From Williamsia faeni (GTDB taxonomy: Bacteria; Actinomycetota; Actinomycetes; Mycobacteriales; Mycobacteriaceae), in the NCBI GenBank assembly GCA_003202005.1, contig QJJF01000001.1:837099-901098 (forward strand): DNA of 64,000 nt, written 5' to 3'. Positions 51,451 to 59,838 of the stretch are shown piece after piece. Position 1 is the stretch's first letter. Each line of letters opens with the position of its first letter. A program made the position numbers and the translations under genes. The notes under the pieces are model-generated. The model was given only the letters and a program-made list of their open reading frames with translations. It had not been told where the DNA came from and made no database searches.

Positions 51451-52291
51451 CGCGTTGTCCCCACGACATCGTCAGCGCATCGGATTCGATCCCGTCCCCG
51501 AACACCACCAGATCAGATTCGGCGACGATCCCGAGTTCCTCACCATCGATGAGCAGTCCTTCGGTGAGACCTGTGCCGGTGGCCGGAGACGGCCAGGCCT
51601 CGCGGACAAACCAACATAGATCGGGATCAGGCCGCGCCGGTAAGGCCAGCCGGCTCCCGCGTTCGAGCCATACCGACCGGCACCACCCGGTGCCGCCCGT
51701 CCCGGTTCCCACCAGCACACCGGACGACGACTGCCGCTCGGCTCCGGCACCGAATTCGATCCGGTAGCGCGCTGATTGGTGGGAGGGATGTCCGATGTAG
51801 ATCTCGTTGAGCGCCCGCAACATCTGGCCGTCGTCGAGTTCGGCTTCGACCATCGTGCAGTGCGTGACCCGGTGAAGGGCGTGGGGATGTCCCAGGACCT
51901 TCTCAACCTCGTCGGCCCGGTGATTAACCAGCACTCCGGGATTGCGGTCGGGTTCGGCATTGATCCCCAGCACCGGCTGACCCTCCAGGTACTTCGCGAC
52001 GTTGGCCACCAATCCGTCCTGGCCGACGACCACGATGACATCTTCATCACCGAACACGAAGCGGCTCAGGTCAGTTCGTTCGACCAGCCCGCGGCGCCAG
52101 TCCACCGGGATCGCCGCGTCGACGCGAGTGCGAGCCCGCTGGACGGCATCGTGACGAGATTGCACGTCATCGATGTCGCGCCCGCGGGATCGCAGGAAGA
52201 ACGCGGCCTGACCACGGGTGCCGTGTGTTGCCAGCAGTTCGTCGAGTTCGGTGCGGCGATATACGACCACCGCCCGTGGTGCCAGTGCCAT
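51407..52291 (-). CDS. NAD kinase-like protein
   Basis: A 294-residue protein related to NAD/diacylglycerol kinases. The nucleotide-binding stretch reads VIVVVGQDGLVANVAKYLEG, so the canonical GGDGT is changed to GQDGL with the Asp retained. PVLGINAEP, LNEIYIGH (NE motif) and VLVGTGTGGTGW follow in the normal order. Catalysis is therefore uncertain: it could be a true NAD kinase, a divergent lipid-type kinase or a nucleotide sensor. ATG at 52291 has AAAGGA seven bases upstream. It follows the SPFH gene by 18 bases and ends overlapping the decarboxylase. Confidence 0.78.
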   Translation of the reverse strand: MALAPRAVVVYRRTELDELLATHGTRGQAAFFLRSRGRDIDDVQSRHDAVQRARTRVDAAIPVDWRRGLVERTDLSRFVFGDEDVIVVVGQDGLVANVAKYLEGQPVLGINAEPDRNPGVLVNHRADEVEKVLGHPHALHRVTHCTMVEAELDDGQMLRALNEIYIGHPSHQSARYRIEFGAGAERQSSSGVLVGTGTGGTGWCRSVWLERGSRLALPARPDPDLCWFVREAWPSPATGTGLTEGLLIDGEELGIVAESDLVVFGDGIESDALTMSWGQRVRVRRAPVALRLVD

Positions 52292-52309
52292 CGTCAATTC
52301 CTTTCGGTG

Positions 52310-53311
52310 TCAGCCACGGTCGGCGGCAAACCGGCCGAGAACCTGCGTCAGGACGTCCGGGGTCAGGTTCAGCGTCCCGATCTCCGGCATGTTCGCGGCC
52401 AGTTCCTTGAGTGCCAGACCCAACACAATCGCTTGGTCCAGATCGCGATACGGCGTCAGCGCAGCGGCATCCACCTCCGCCTGTGCCAGACCGACCACCC
52501 GGGTGGCTTCAGCCTGCGTCTGCGCCAGCAGCTGTTGGCGTTGGGCGTCGGCGTCGGTGCGAATCTTCTCCGCCGCAACGTCTTCCGTCGACCGCTTGCG
52601 ACCGTTCCGGCCCTGCTGATCCACCAGTTGCTCCTCGCGGCGAGCCAGTTCGATCTGGCTCTGCAGTTCGTTCTCCGCGATCGCCCGCTCCCGTTCGACC
52701 GCCACCGCGCGTCGTTCGTACGTGGCCCGGTCCGCTTCCTGCTGCACCTGCTCACGCAGCGGTGTCTGCAGTGCCCGCTCCATCTCGGCTTCCGACCGCA
52801 GGGCGACCACCCGGACATCGACCACCTCCAGACCGGTCTCCGCCAGCCGGCGGTCCCCGGTCAACCCGGCCGCGATGCGTTCACGAACCGGTGTCACCCC
52901 ATCGGCCAGCGCCTGCCGGAGCGGCGTACCCGACAGCAGATCCAACGCGTGCTGCTGAGCTGATTCAGTCAGCAATCCGGCCAGTTGATCCAGCGGTCGC
53001 GCCCTCCAGATGCCCTCGTCGGGATCGATTCCGAAGTCGATGCGACCGGCCGCGATGTGCGGGTCGATGATCCGGTAGGTGACGGTGGCTTGCACGGTGA
53101 GGTCCTGGAAATCGAGCGTCCGGGCATGGAACAGCAACGGGAGCTGCTGGTCATCGACCGGCACCTCGCTCACCGACGCGGTCAGCGGCCGGAACCAGAA
53201 CGATTGGGCCAGACCCGAGTGAACCAGCTTCGCCTTCGCTGTGTGCCCGATGTACATGTTCGGCGCGCACCGCATGTGACGCAGGAACATCGCTCGCTTG
53301 ATGTCGGCCAT
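52310..53311 (-). CDS. SPFH (stomatin/prohibitin) domain protein
   Basis: A 333-residue protein. The SPFH/band-7 domain (about 20-210) includes VDDQQLPLLFHARTLDFQDL, TVQATVTYRIIDP and GLEVVDVRVVALR. A long charged coiled coil follows (about 175-275), rich in Glu, Arg and Gln (AVERERAIAENELQSQIELA). There is no clear N-terminal membrane helix, so it may be cytoplasmic or peripherally bound and should oligomerise. It leads an operon with the NAD-kinase-like gene and diverges from the NrtR-type regulator. The ATG at 53311 (MADIKRAMFL) is preferred to a start at 53344, which would lie closer to an operator. Confidence 0.85.
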   Translation of the reverse strand: MADIKRAMFLRHMRCAPNMYIGHTAKAKLVHSGLAQSFWFRPLTASVSEVPVDDQQLPLLFHARTLDFQDLTVQATVTYRIIDPHIAAGRIDFGIDPDEGIWRARPLDQLAGLLTESAQQHALDLLSGTPLRQALADGVTPVRERIAAGLTGDRRLAETGLEVVDVRVVALRSEAEMERALQTPLREQVQQEADRATYERRAVAVERERAIAENELQSQIELARREEQLVDQQGRNGRKRSTEDVAAEKIRTDADAQRQQLLAQTQAEATRVVGLAQAEVDAAALTPYRDLDQAIVLGLALKELAANMPEIGTLNLTPDVLTQVLGRFAADRG

Positions 53312-53350
53312 GACCCGGCCCTCCCTCGTTTCGTTCTCGACCACACCTTG

Positions 53351-53365
53351 TCGTCATGTTGACGA
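53351..53365. promoter_or_regulatory. NrtR-type operator copy 1
   Basis: TCGTCA-TGT-TGACGA, a dyad with six-base arms and a three-base centre, 40 bases before the SPFH start. It has the same core as the neighbouring copy at 53382-53402. Confidence 0.6.
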
Positions 53366-53381
53366 TAACCGGTATCGACAC

Positions 53382-53402
53382 TAATCGTCAAGATGACGAT
53401 TA
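53382..53402. promoter_or_regulatory. NrtR-type operator copy 2
   Basis: TAATCGTCA-AGA-TGACGATTA, a perfect dyad of nine-base arms, 10 bases before the regulator's ATG. With copy 1 it has a centre-to-centre spacing of 34 bases, about three helical turns, which could let two regulator dimers bind the same face. Confidence 0.65.
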
Positions 53403-53412
53403 CACTGGGGCC

Positions 53413-54108
53413 ATGCCTTCCGATTTCTGGCTCAACGCCGCGGCCTCGGTCGACCTCGTGGTCCTGACCATCCAAGATGGCCGCCTGTGCGCATTGCTGG
53501 TCCGTCGCGGCATCGAGCCGAACATCGGCGAATGGGCATTGCCCGGCGGATTCGTCCACGACAACGAAGACCTGCCCGACGCCGCCTACCGGGAACTGGT
53601 CGAAGAAACGGGAGTGGGACGACGCGGCGTTCACCTCGAACAACTGGCCACTTACGGACGCCCGGACCGCGACCCGCGCGGCCGGGTCATCAGTACTGCC
53701 TATCTGGCACTGACGCCGCACACACCGGTTCCGGTGGCCGGATCCGACGCCGCCACTGCGGCCCTGCACCCGGTCGAGAGGGTTCTCGCCGGCTACCCCT
53801 CATTGGCGTTCGACCACGACGAGATCCTGGCCGACGGTGTCGAACGCGCCCGATCGAAGCTGGAATACACCCCGCTGGCCGCGACGTTCTGCGAGCCCGA
53901 GTTCACCGTCGCCGAACTGCGCCGGGTCTACGAGACCGTCTGGGGCCGACCGCTCGATCCCCGCAATTTCCATCGCAAGGTCACCGGCGCCCCGGATTTC
54001 GTTCGCCCGACCGGGACCATGACCGGCCGCGACGGCGGTCGCCCGGCCGCGCTGTTCACCGTCGGTGACGCCACCATGCTGCATCCGCCACTGCTGCGCC
54101 CCAACTGA
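53413..54108 (+). CDS. nrtR: NrtR-type Nudix hydrolase / transcriptional regulator
   Basis: A 231-residue protein. The N-terminal Nudix domain has a complete Nudix box G-x5-E-x7-RELVEETG (residues about 45-67), whereas many NrtR proteins have a degenerate one, so it may still hydrolyse ADP-ribose-like compounds. The C-terminal winged helix reads FTVAELRRVYETVWGRPLDPRNFHRKV, characteristic of NrtR, the ADP-ribose-responsive repressor of NAD metabolism genes. It diverges from the SPFH/NAD-kinase-like operon, with two operators in the 101-base gap. The ATG at 53413 is preferred to 53356, which would place operators inside the gene. Confidence 0.85.
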   Translation: MPSDFWLNAAASVDLVVLTIQDGRLCALLVRRGIEPNIGEWALPGGFVHDNEDLPDAAYRELVEETGVGRRGVHLEQLATYGRPDRDPRGRVISTAYLALTPHTPVPVAGSDAATAALHPVERVLAGYPSLAFDHDEILADGVERARSKLEYTPLAATFCEPEFTVAELRRVYETVWGRPLDPRNFHRKVTGAPDFVRPTGTMTGRDGGRPAALFTVGDATMLHPPLLRPN

Positions 54109-54245
54109 CGCAGTAAAGGGGTCCGGGCACGACAACCGCGGAGGTGATGAATTGTTCACCACACAGGACGATCCCCTGACCTCCCTGCGCTCAGGCGGGT
54201 CCGCGACTAGCGTGGAAGAAGGACTCCAATCGAAGCGAGGTCTAG

Positions 54246-54395
54246 ATGAAGTTCCCCTTCGAAGACGCGGAACCGATCGGCGAGACCGACGAACTCCGCA
54301 AACAGGCGGCGGTCTACGAAGCCGGTGAGCACGGCCACGAGATCAATCGCGGCCATGCGCTGGGTGGAACCGCGGGTTCCATCGACGGGCAATAA
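54246..54395 (+). CDS. 49-residue conserved small protein, paralogue of 41227-41376
   Basis: Exactly 49 residues, MKFPFEDAEPIGETDE to HALGGTAGSIDGQ. It aligns without gaps to the protein at 41227, with 26 identities, including PIGET, YEA, HG, HA-GGT and DGQ. GCGAGG lies eight bases before the ATG, a better ribosome site than its paralogue has. It is hydrophilic, without Cys or Trp. The gene sits alone, with the stop directly abutting the stop of the convergent nitronate monooxygenase. No function is known to me. Confidence 0.75.
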   Translation: MKFPFEDAEPIGETDELRKQAAVYEAGEHGHEINRGHALGGTAGSIDGQ

Positions 54396-55415
54396 TCATC
54401 GACCAGTAAGTTCCGCCACGATCTGCGCCGCCGGGCACGAGCGAATCTCCTTGAAACCGGTACCGGCCCAATGGTTGGTCGCGTGCGGATCACCGGCAGC
54501 GACCGCCGCCTTCCGGAGCGGTCCGGTCAAATAGTGGATCTGCGGATAGGCCAGCGGTGCGGTCGGATCATGGTTCTGCATGAACCTGTTGCGCAGACCG
54601 CGCGCGTACCGCCCGGAGAATGCGCGGGTCACGGCGGTCTCGGTGAACTGCGGATCGGTGAGCGCGGCCCGCGACACCGAATTGGTGCCGGCTTCATCGC
54701 TGAGCAGCAGTGCCGTGCCCACCTGCACGGCGACGGCACCGAGATCAAGCATCGCGGCCACTGCTCCGGGTGTACTGATGCCACCGGCCGCGACCACCAC
54801 GTCGCTGACCGTCCCGGCCGTCACCACCAGTGTTTCCAGCGAATCCGTGGACGGTCGCGCCAACGGATCAAAGGTGCCCCGATGACCGCCCGCGTGGGGG
54901 CCCTGCGCCACCAGTGCGTCGACACCGCGAGCGACCGCAGCTTCAGCTTCGGCCTTCGTCGTCACCGTCCCGAGGGTCGCCACCCCGGCTTCGGCGAATC
55001 GCTTGATGTCCCCGGCATCGGCACATCCGAACGTGAAGGAGACGACCTCGGGTCGCAGGTCGAGCAGGACCTCGACCTTCTGCGCATAGTCGTCGTCGGT
55101 GTATCGCGGCTCACCGAGCTGCACCCCGAAATGCCGGGCCAGCTCCCCGAGTTCCTCCGCGTAAGCGGCGATTTCGGATGGCTTCCCCACATCCGGCTGC
55201 GGCACAAAGAGATTCACCGCGAGGGGACCCGAGGTCAGCGACCGCGCCACGGCGATGTCCTCGGCGAGCTTGTCGGCCGTCAGCAGAGCTCCGGCCAGGA
55301 AGCCGAGTCCACCGGCCTCGGTGACCGCCGCCGCCAGCTGCGGCGTACTCGGACCGCCAGCCATCGGAGCCCCCACGATGGGTACCTCGAGATCACGAAC
55401 GTCGAACAATGCCAC
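54396..55415 (-). CDS. Nitronate monooxygenase (2-nitropropane dioxygenase-like) FMN enzyme
   Basis: A 339-residue TIM-barrel flavoprotein. Motifs fit class I NMO and related: PIVGAPMAGGPSTPQLAAAV, the QGPHAGGHRG motif carrying the active-site His, VVVAAGGISTPGAVAAMLDLGAVAVQVGTALLLSDE. It oxidises nitroalkanes or the toxic propionate 3-nitronate to carbonyl compounds; a native quinone-reductase-type role is possible. AGGAGG lies seven bases before the GTG at 55415, which I take as start; a TTG at 55421 is in frame. It diverges from rnhA. Confidence 0.85.
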   Translation of the reverse strand: MALFDVRDLEVPIVGAPMAGGPSTPQLAAAVTEAGGLGFLAGALLTADKLAEDIAVARSLTSGPLAVNLFVPQPDVGKPSEIAAYAEELGELARHFGVQLGEPRYTDDDYAQKVEVLLDLRPEVVSFTFGCADAGDIKRFAEAGVATLGTVTTKAEAEAAVARGVDALVAQGPHAGGHRGTFDPLARPSTDSLETLVVTAGTVSDVVVAAGGISTPGAVAAMLDLGAVAVQVGTALLLSDEAGTNSVSRAALTDPQFTETAVTRAFSGRYARGLRNRFMQNHDPTAPLAYPQIHYLTGPLRKAAVAAGDPHATNHWAGTGFKEIRSCPAAQIVAELTGR

Positions 55416-55486
55416 GGGCAAACCTCCTGCGCTTTGTCGTCCTACGCCGACGGTAGCCTTTCTGCCATGCCAGAGACGATCACAAC

Positions 55487-55930
55487 ATGACGACTCCCGT
55501 CGAGATCTCCACCGACGGCGCCTGCCTCGGCAACCCCGGGCCGGGCGGTTGGGGTGCGGTCCTTCGCTACAAGGAGCACGAGAAACAGATCTCCGGTGCC
55601 GAGCCCGACACCACCAACAACAAGATGGAACTGACCGCAGCCATCAAGGGGCTCGAAGCCGTGAAGAAGCCCTCGACGGTGATTCTGTATACCGACAGCA
55701 CCTATGTCCGCAACGGGATCATGAAGTGGGCGGCGGGCTGGCAGTCCAACGGCTGGCTGACCAAAGACAAGAAGCCGGTGAAGAACAGCGAGTTGTGGCG
55801 TGAACTGATCGAGCAATGTGCCAGGCACGAGGTCGAGTGGAAGTGGGTCAAAGGCCATGCCGGCGACCACTACAACGAGATCGCCGATCAACTCGCCACC
55901 AGCGCCGCCCGCAAGCTGAAAGAGGGATGA
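55487..55930 (+). CDS. rnhA: Ribonuclease HI
   Basis: A 147-residue RNase HI. The four catalytic acidic residues are Asp10 ([11 protein letters not shown]), Glu48 (NNKMELTAA), Asp70 ([11 protein letters not shown]) and Asp134, with His124 in [11 protein letters not shown]. It matches E. coli numbering almost exactly. It removes RNA from RNA-DNA hybrids. The ATG overlaps nothing upstream; its stop overlaps the following dehydrogenase start by four bases (ATGA). Confidence 0.95.
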   Translation: MTTPVEISTDGACLGNPGPGGWGAVLRYKEHEKQISGAEPDTTNNKMELTAAIKGLEAVKKPSTVILYTDSTYVRNGIMKWAAGWQSNGWLTKDKKPVKNSELWRELIEQCARHEVEWKWVKGHAGDHYNEIADQLATSAARKLKEG

Positions 55931-56853
55931 TGAGTACCGCACCCGTCCGCGTCGCCCTGATCCCCGACCACGATCCGCATCTGGCCGGGGCCATCACCTC
56001 GGCCGGTGGCGAGATCGTCGACCTCGCGGATGCCCGCGCACTGGTGTGGACCGGTGACACCGCCGGCTTCCCTTCGCCCCTGCCCGACCACATCGAATGG
56101 GTTCAGTTGCGGTTGGCCGGCATCGAATCATTCCTGAATGCAGGACTTCTCGACGACAAGCGCATCTGGACGAACGCGTCGGGTTTCTATGCCGAGAACG
56201 TCGCCGAGCACGCTCTGGCACTGCTGCTCGCCGGGCTCCGCCAGATCAACGTTGCCGTGACGCGGCATTGGGACAAGCATGCGATCGACACCGCGGTCCG
56301 TTCGCTGCACGGTTCCACCGTCGCGATCATCGGTGCCGGCGGGATCGCCCGCTCGTTGATTCCGCGTCTGCGTGCCTGTGGCGCAGACGTCCTGGCCGTC
56401 AACCACTCCGGCCGCCCCGTCGAGGGGGCGCGCGACACCTATCCGTCCAGCCGTCTCGACGAGGTGTGGTCGCGATGCGATCACGTCGTCCTGGCCGCAC
56501 CGTCCACCGACGAGACCCGGCACATGATCAATGAGACGACCCTGGCGAAGTTGCCGTCGCATGCGTGGATCGTCAATGTCGCGCGGGGCCCGCTGGTGGA
56601 CGAGACCGCATTGCACACCGCGCTGACCACCGGCGTCATCGCCGGGGCCGCCCTTGATGTCACCGATCCGGAGCCACCGGCCGTCGACCACCCGTTGTGG
56701 GACCTGCCCAACGTGATCATCACCCCGCACGTGGCCAACCCGTCGTCCGGCCTGACCCGCACCCTGGCTCCCTGGGTTGCCGAGAACCTGCGCCGGTTCG
56801 CCGCGGGTGGCGCCGACATGCTGGCCCGAGTCGACCCGAACGCCAGCTACTGA
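55927..56853 (+). CDS. D-isomer-specific 2-hydroxyacid dehydrogenase
   Basis: A 308-residue NAD(P)-dependent dehydrogenase. The nucleotide fold is [21 protein letters not shown], and catalytic residues fit Arg in [10 protein letters not shown], Glu in DPEPP and His in [10 protein letters not shown] short N-terminal half (about 1-95) is usual for the phosphoglycerate dehydrogenase-like/GhrA type. The hydroxyacid or ketoacid substrate is unknown. The ATG at 55927 overlaps rnhA by four bases, so the genes are coupled; a second ATG at 55930 is next in frame. Confidence 0.88.
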   Translation: MMSTAPVRVALIPDHDPHLAGAITSAGGEIVDLADARALVWTGDTAGFPSPLPDHIEWVQLRLAGIESFLNAGLLDDKRIWTNASGFYAENVAEHALALLLAGLRQINVAVTRHWDKHAIDTAVRSLHGSTVAIIGAGGIARSLIPRLRACGADVLAVNHSGRPVEGARDTYPSSRLDEVWSRCDHVVLAAPSTDETRHMINETTLAKLPSHAWIVNVARGPLVDETALHTALTTGVIAGAALDVTDPEPPAVDHPLWDLPNVIITPHVANPSSGLTRTLAPWVAENLRRFAAGGADMLARVDPNASY

Positions 56854-56855
56854 CC

Positions 56856-57953
56856 ATGCGTGTCGCGGTCCGAGTACTCATGTCCCTCGCCGGCGCGACA
56901 TTGATCGCGGCCTGCGGTGGTGAGGACGCGAATCCGTCCCAGACCTCACGAACATCCACCCCGACGACGTCGGAGACCGAACCCTCGGTGATCGCCGGTC
57001 CGCCGACAGACGTGGTGACCGACCTCGATGCACCCTGGTCGATCGTGTTCGCCCAGGGTGCCGCGCTCATCAGCGAACGCGACACCGGCGACATCCTCGA
57101 GGTCGTCGGTGACGGCACCCGAGTGGTCGGGACGGCCCGCGACGTCGCGCCCGCCGGTGAGGGCGGCTTGCTCGGGTTGGCCGTCCGCGAACGTGACCTG
57201 TTCGTCTACTTCACCAGCAGCGGCGGCGACAACCGGGTGGTGAAGTACCCGCTGACCGGGTCGGCGGGGAGCCTGGGGCTCGGTGAACCCGAGGACGTGC
57301 TGGTCGGGATCCCGGGTGGGCGCACCCACAACGGCGGACGCATCGCGTTCGGTCCGGACGGCATGCTCTACGTCACCACCGGTGACGCCCAGAACCGGCC
57401 CAACGCCCAGGATCCGTCGAGTCTGTCGGGCAAGATCCTGCGTCTGACCCCCGAGGGCACGGTGCCGGCCGACAATCCGACCGCGGGGAGTCCGGTGTGG
57501 TCACTCGGGCACCGCAACGTACAGGGGCTGGCGTGGTCGAACGACGGCACGATGTATTCGGTCGAGTTCGGGCAGGACGCGTGGGACGAACTCAACATCA
57601 TCCGGCCCGGCGGCAATTACGGCTGGCCGCTGGTCGAGGGAATCGGTGAGGCGGTCGGTGACAGCGCCTACATCGACCCGGTTCAGCAATGGCGACCCGA
57701 CGATGCCAGCCCGAGCGGCATGACGATCGCCGGGGACACCATCTACGTCGCCAATCTGAAGGGTGAGCGACTGCGCGCGATCCCGGTCGCAGCGCCGTCC
57801 ACGGCCGACGAGTTGTACGTCAACGAGTTCGGCCGACTCCGCGATGTGACCGTGGCACCCGACGGTTCGCTGTGGTTCCTCACCAACAACACCGACGGCC
57901 GTGGCAGCCCCGGGCCCGGCGACGATCGGATCAAGCGCGTCGCGATCGGGTGA
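56856..57953 (+). CDS. PQQ-dependent sugar dehydrogenase-like lipoprotein (GDH/HHIP beta-propeller)
   Basis: A 365-residue lipoprotein. The signal peptide ends in LIAAC (Cys20). A Thr/Ser linker leads into a six-bladed soluble glucose/sorbosone dehydrogenase propeller. Blades have EGGLLGLAV, GGRTHNGGRIAFGPDGMLYVTTGDAQNR, SLGHRNVQGLAW and GGNYGWP. His in THNGG and LGHRN are typical for PQQ contacts. It probably oxidises sugars outside the membrane if PQQ is available. It starts two bases after the hydroxyacid dehydrogenase stop and ends six bases from the convergent antiporter stop. Confidence 0.88.
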   Translation: MRVAVRVLMSLAGATLIAACGGEDANPSQTSRTSTPTTSETEPSVIAGPPTDVVTDLDAPWSIVFAQGAALISERDTGDILEVVGDGTRVVGTARDVAPAGEGGLLGLAVRERDLFVYFTSSGGDNRVVKYPLTGSAGSLGLGEPEDVLVGIPGGRTHNGGRIAFGPDGMLYVTTGDAQNRPNAQDPSSLSGKILRLTPEGTVPADNPTAGSPVWSLGHRNVQGLAWSNDGTMYSVEFGQDAWDELNIIRPGGNYGWPLVEGIGEAVGDSAYIDPVQQWRPDDASPSGMTIAGDTIYVANLKGERLRAIPVAAPSTADELYVNEFGRLRDVTVAPDGSLWFLTNNTDGRGSPGPGDDRIKRVAIG

Positions 57954-57959
57954 CCTGAC

Positions 57960-59678
57960 CTACCCGGACGTGTCGTTGCTCAACTGTTCGAGTCGTGCCT
58001 CTTCGAGATCGAGCAGGTGCTGCGCGTGGGTCAGTGACTGCGAGCTGTACAACCCCAACTTCCGGACTCGGAGCAATGCATCGCGTTCCGCGGACAGGAC
58101 CCGCAGGCGGAGCCGGAAGTACTGTTCACGCCCGTGTTGTTCGATCTCGGCATCACGCTGGACGCGCGCCCGGCCGACGATGCTGTCATTGCGAACCATC
58201 TCGACGACGGTGTCCGACACCGTGCCGTCGCCGGTCCCGATCACCGCCGGATCACGCAGCGCGTCGCCCGCTGCCTGTGACAACTCGCCGACGAGTTGCT
58301 CGTACTCACCTCGCAGCCGTTCCGGATCATCCGGCGCGACCTTCGCCGTTCGGATCACCGCGGGCAACGTGAAACCCTGCAGCAAAAGCGTTGTCCCGGC
58401 CACCACGAAGGCGATCAGGACCAGCTGTGGACGGTGCGGGGTCTCCGACGGCAGCGTCTGCGCCGCCGCGACGGTGATGGCGCCGCGCATCCCCGCCCAG
58501 CCGAGCACCACACCACCCCGCCATCCGAGGGTCTCGTTGAGCTTGAAGGCGACGTCCGCCGACACCCGTGTCATCCGCGTCTGCATGTGTCGCAGCCGCC
58601 GTTCGGTGAGCAGGTTGTCGGGCTCGCGCGCGTCGAGCCTCGCCTGCATTTCGTCCAGGCGCGATATCGACGCGTGGGCGCGTTTGGTGTCGCGTCGCAG
58701 CAACCCGACCATCGGTGCCACAAACGCGATGCGCAGCAGGATCACGATCACCGAGGCTGCCAGTCCGAGCCCGACTGCGTGCCAGGTGCTGAAGGAACTC
58801 TCCTGCACGTCTTCGATCGACTTCTTGAGCTCGAGACCCATCAGCAAGAAAACCCCGCCCTCGAGCAGGAACGCCAGCGTGCGCCAGTTGACCGTCTCCG
58901 CGAGCCGGTCCTGGGCCCCGAGATGTGTAGAGGCCTGATGCCCGGTCACCAGACCCGCGACGACCACAGCCAACACCCCGGAAGCGCCGGCCTCTTCGGC
59001 GGGCAGGTAGGCGATGAACGGCACGATCAGTGAGATGGCGGTGGTCAGGATCGGGTCGTTCAGCAGGCCCCGGATCCACACGTTGGCGTAGCCGACCGCC
59101 AGTCCGATCGCCGACGCTACCGCAACGGCGAACACGAAGTCGCCGGTCACTCCCCAGAGCGACACCGCTCCGCCGAGGGCCGCGACGGCTGACCGCAGCA
59201 ACACCAGCGCCGACGCGTCATTGACGAGACCCTCACCTTCGAGGACCGCCACGACCCGGGACGGCAACCCGAGCTGTTTACCCACCGATGTCGCCGCGAC
59301 GGCATCGGTCGGACTTATCACCGCACCGAGCGCAAACGCCGCGGGCCACCCGAGATCCGGGATCAGTGCGTGGAAGAACCAGCCCGTCCCCAGCGTCGTG
59401 ACCACGACCAGGATCACGGCCAGCGCGGTGATCGGTTTGAAGTTCCGTCGAAAATCCTGGGCCGGCATGTTGACCGCCGCCGAATACAACAGCGGCGGCA
59501 ACACGCCCGCGAGAATGAATTCCGGAGGGATCTCGAAGTCAGGCACCCCGGGGACAAAACTCATCCCGGCCCCGACGATCACCAGCACCAACGGTGCCGC
59601 GACCCCCAGTCGTCCGGAAAAGACCGCAACACCGACGATCGCGACGACTGCCAGCACACAGACCAGCGTCAGCTCCAC
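57960..59678 (-). CDS. CPA1-family Na+/H+ antiporter
   Basis: A 572-residue antiporter. About 12 helices occupy the first 410 residues. The conserved NHE/NhaP segments include PTDAVAATSV, the EGEGLVNDASALVL motif with its ion-binding Asp, and GWRGGVVLGWAGMRGAITVAAA. A C-terminal cytoplasmic region of about 120 residues is acidic and helical. It should exchange Na+ or K+ for H+ and help pH homeostasis. Among nearby starts I choose the GTG at 59678, five bases after AAGGAG; GTG at 59684 overlaps it. A minisatellite lies immediately upstream. Confidence 0.9.
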   Translation of the reverse strand: MELTLVCVLAVVAIVGVAVFSGRLGVAAPLVLVIVGAGMSFVPGVPDFEIPPEFILAGVLPPLLYSAAVNMPAQDFRRNFKPITALAVILVVVTTLGTGWFFHALIPDLGWPAAFALGAVISPTDAVAATSVGKQLGLPSRVVAVLEGEGLVNDASALVLLRSAVAALGGAVSLWGVTGDFVFAVAVASAIGLAVGYANVWIRGLLNDPILTTAISLIVPFIAYLPAEEAGASGVLAVVVAGLVTGHQASTHLGAQDRLAETVNWRTLAFLLEGGVFLLMGLELKKSIEDVQESSFSTWHAVGLGLAASVIVILLRIAFVAPMVGLLRRDTKRAHASISRLDEMQARLDAREPDNLLTERRLRHMQTRMTRVSADVAFKLNETLGWRGGVVLGWAGMRGAITVAAAQTLPSETPHRPQLVLIAFVVAGTTLLLQGFTLPAVIRTAKVAPDDPERLRGEYEQLVGELSQAAGDALRDPAVIGTGDGTVSDTVVEMVRNDSIVGRARVQRDAEIEQHGREQYFRLRLRVLSAERDALLRVRKLGLYSSQSLTHAQHLLDLEEARLEQLSNDTSG

Positions 59679-59694
59679 ACCCACTCCTTGCCAC

Positions 59695-59820
59695 CGCCGC
59701 CGAGCGTGCCCATAACGCCGCCGAGCGTGCCAATAACGCCGCCGACCGTGCCCGTATCACCGTCGATCGTGCTCAAATCGCCGCCGAGCGTGCCCGTATC
59801 ACCGTCGATCGTGCCGAAGA
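59695..59820. repeat. Six-copy 21-nt tandem repeat (minisatellite)
   Basis: Six contiguous units of exactly 21 bases: 59695, 59716, 59737, 59758, 59779 and 59800. The consensus is near CGCCGCCGAGCGTGCCCGTAT, with units 4 and 6 forming a CACCGTCGATCGTGC variant. It fills nearly all of the 160-base gap between the end of the PEP-mutase-family gene and the antiporter start. On the plus strand the unit reads as heptads of the form AAERARI, but that frame begins inside the antiporter antisense, so I treat it as intergenic. Confidence 0.85.
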
Positions 59821-59838
59821 GTCGCGATCGCGGGTGCG

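Noticed and set aside
54143-54160. GGTGA/TCACC dyad upstream of the second small-protein gene
   Set aside because: Five-base arms with an eight-base spacer are likely by chance.
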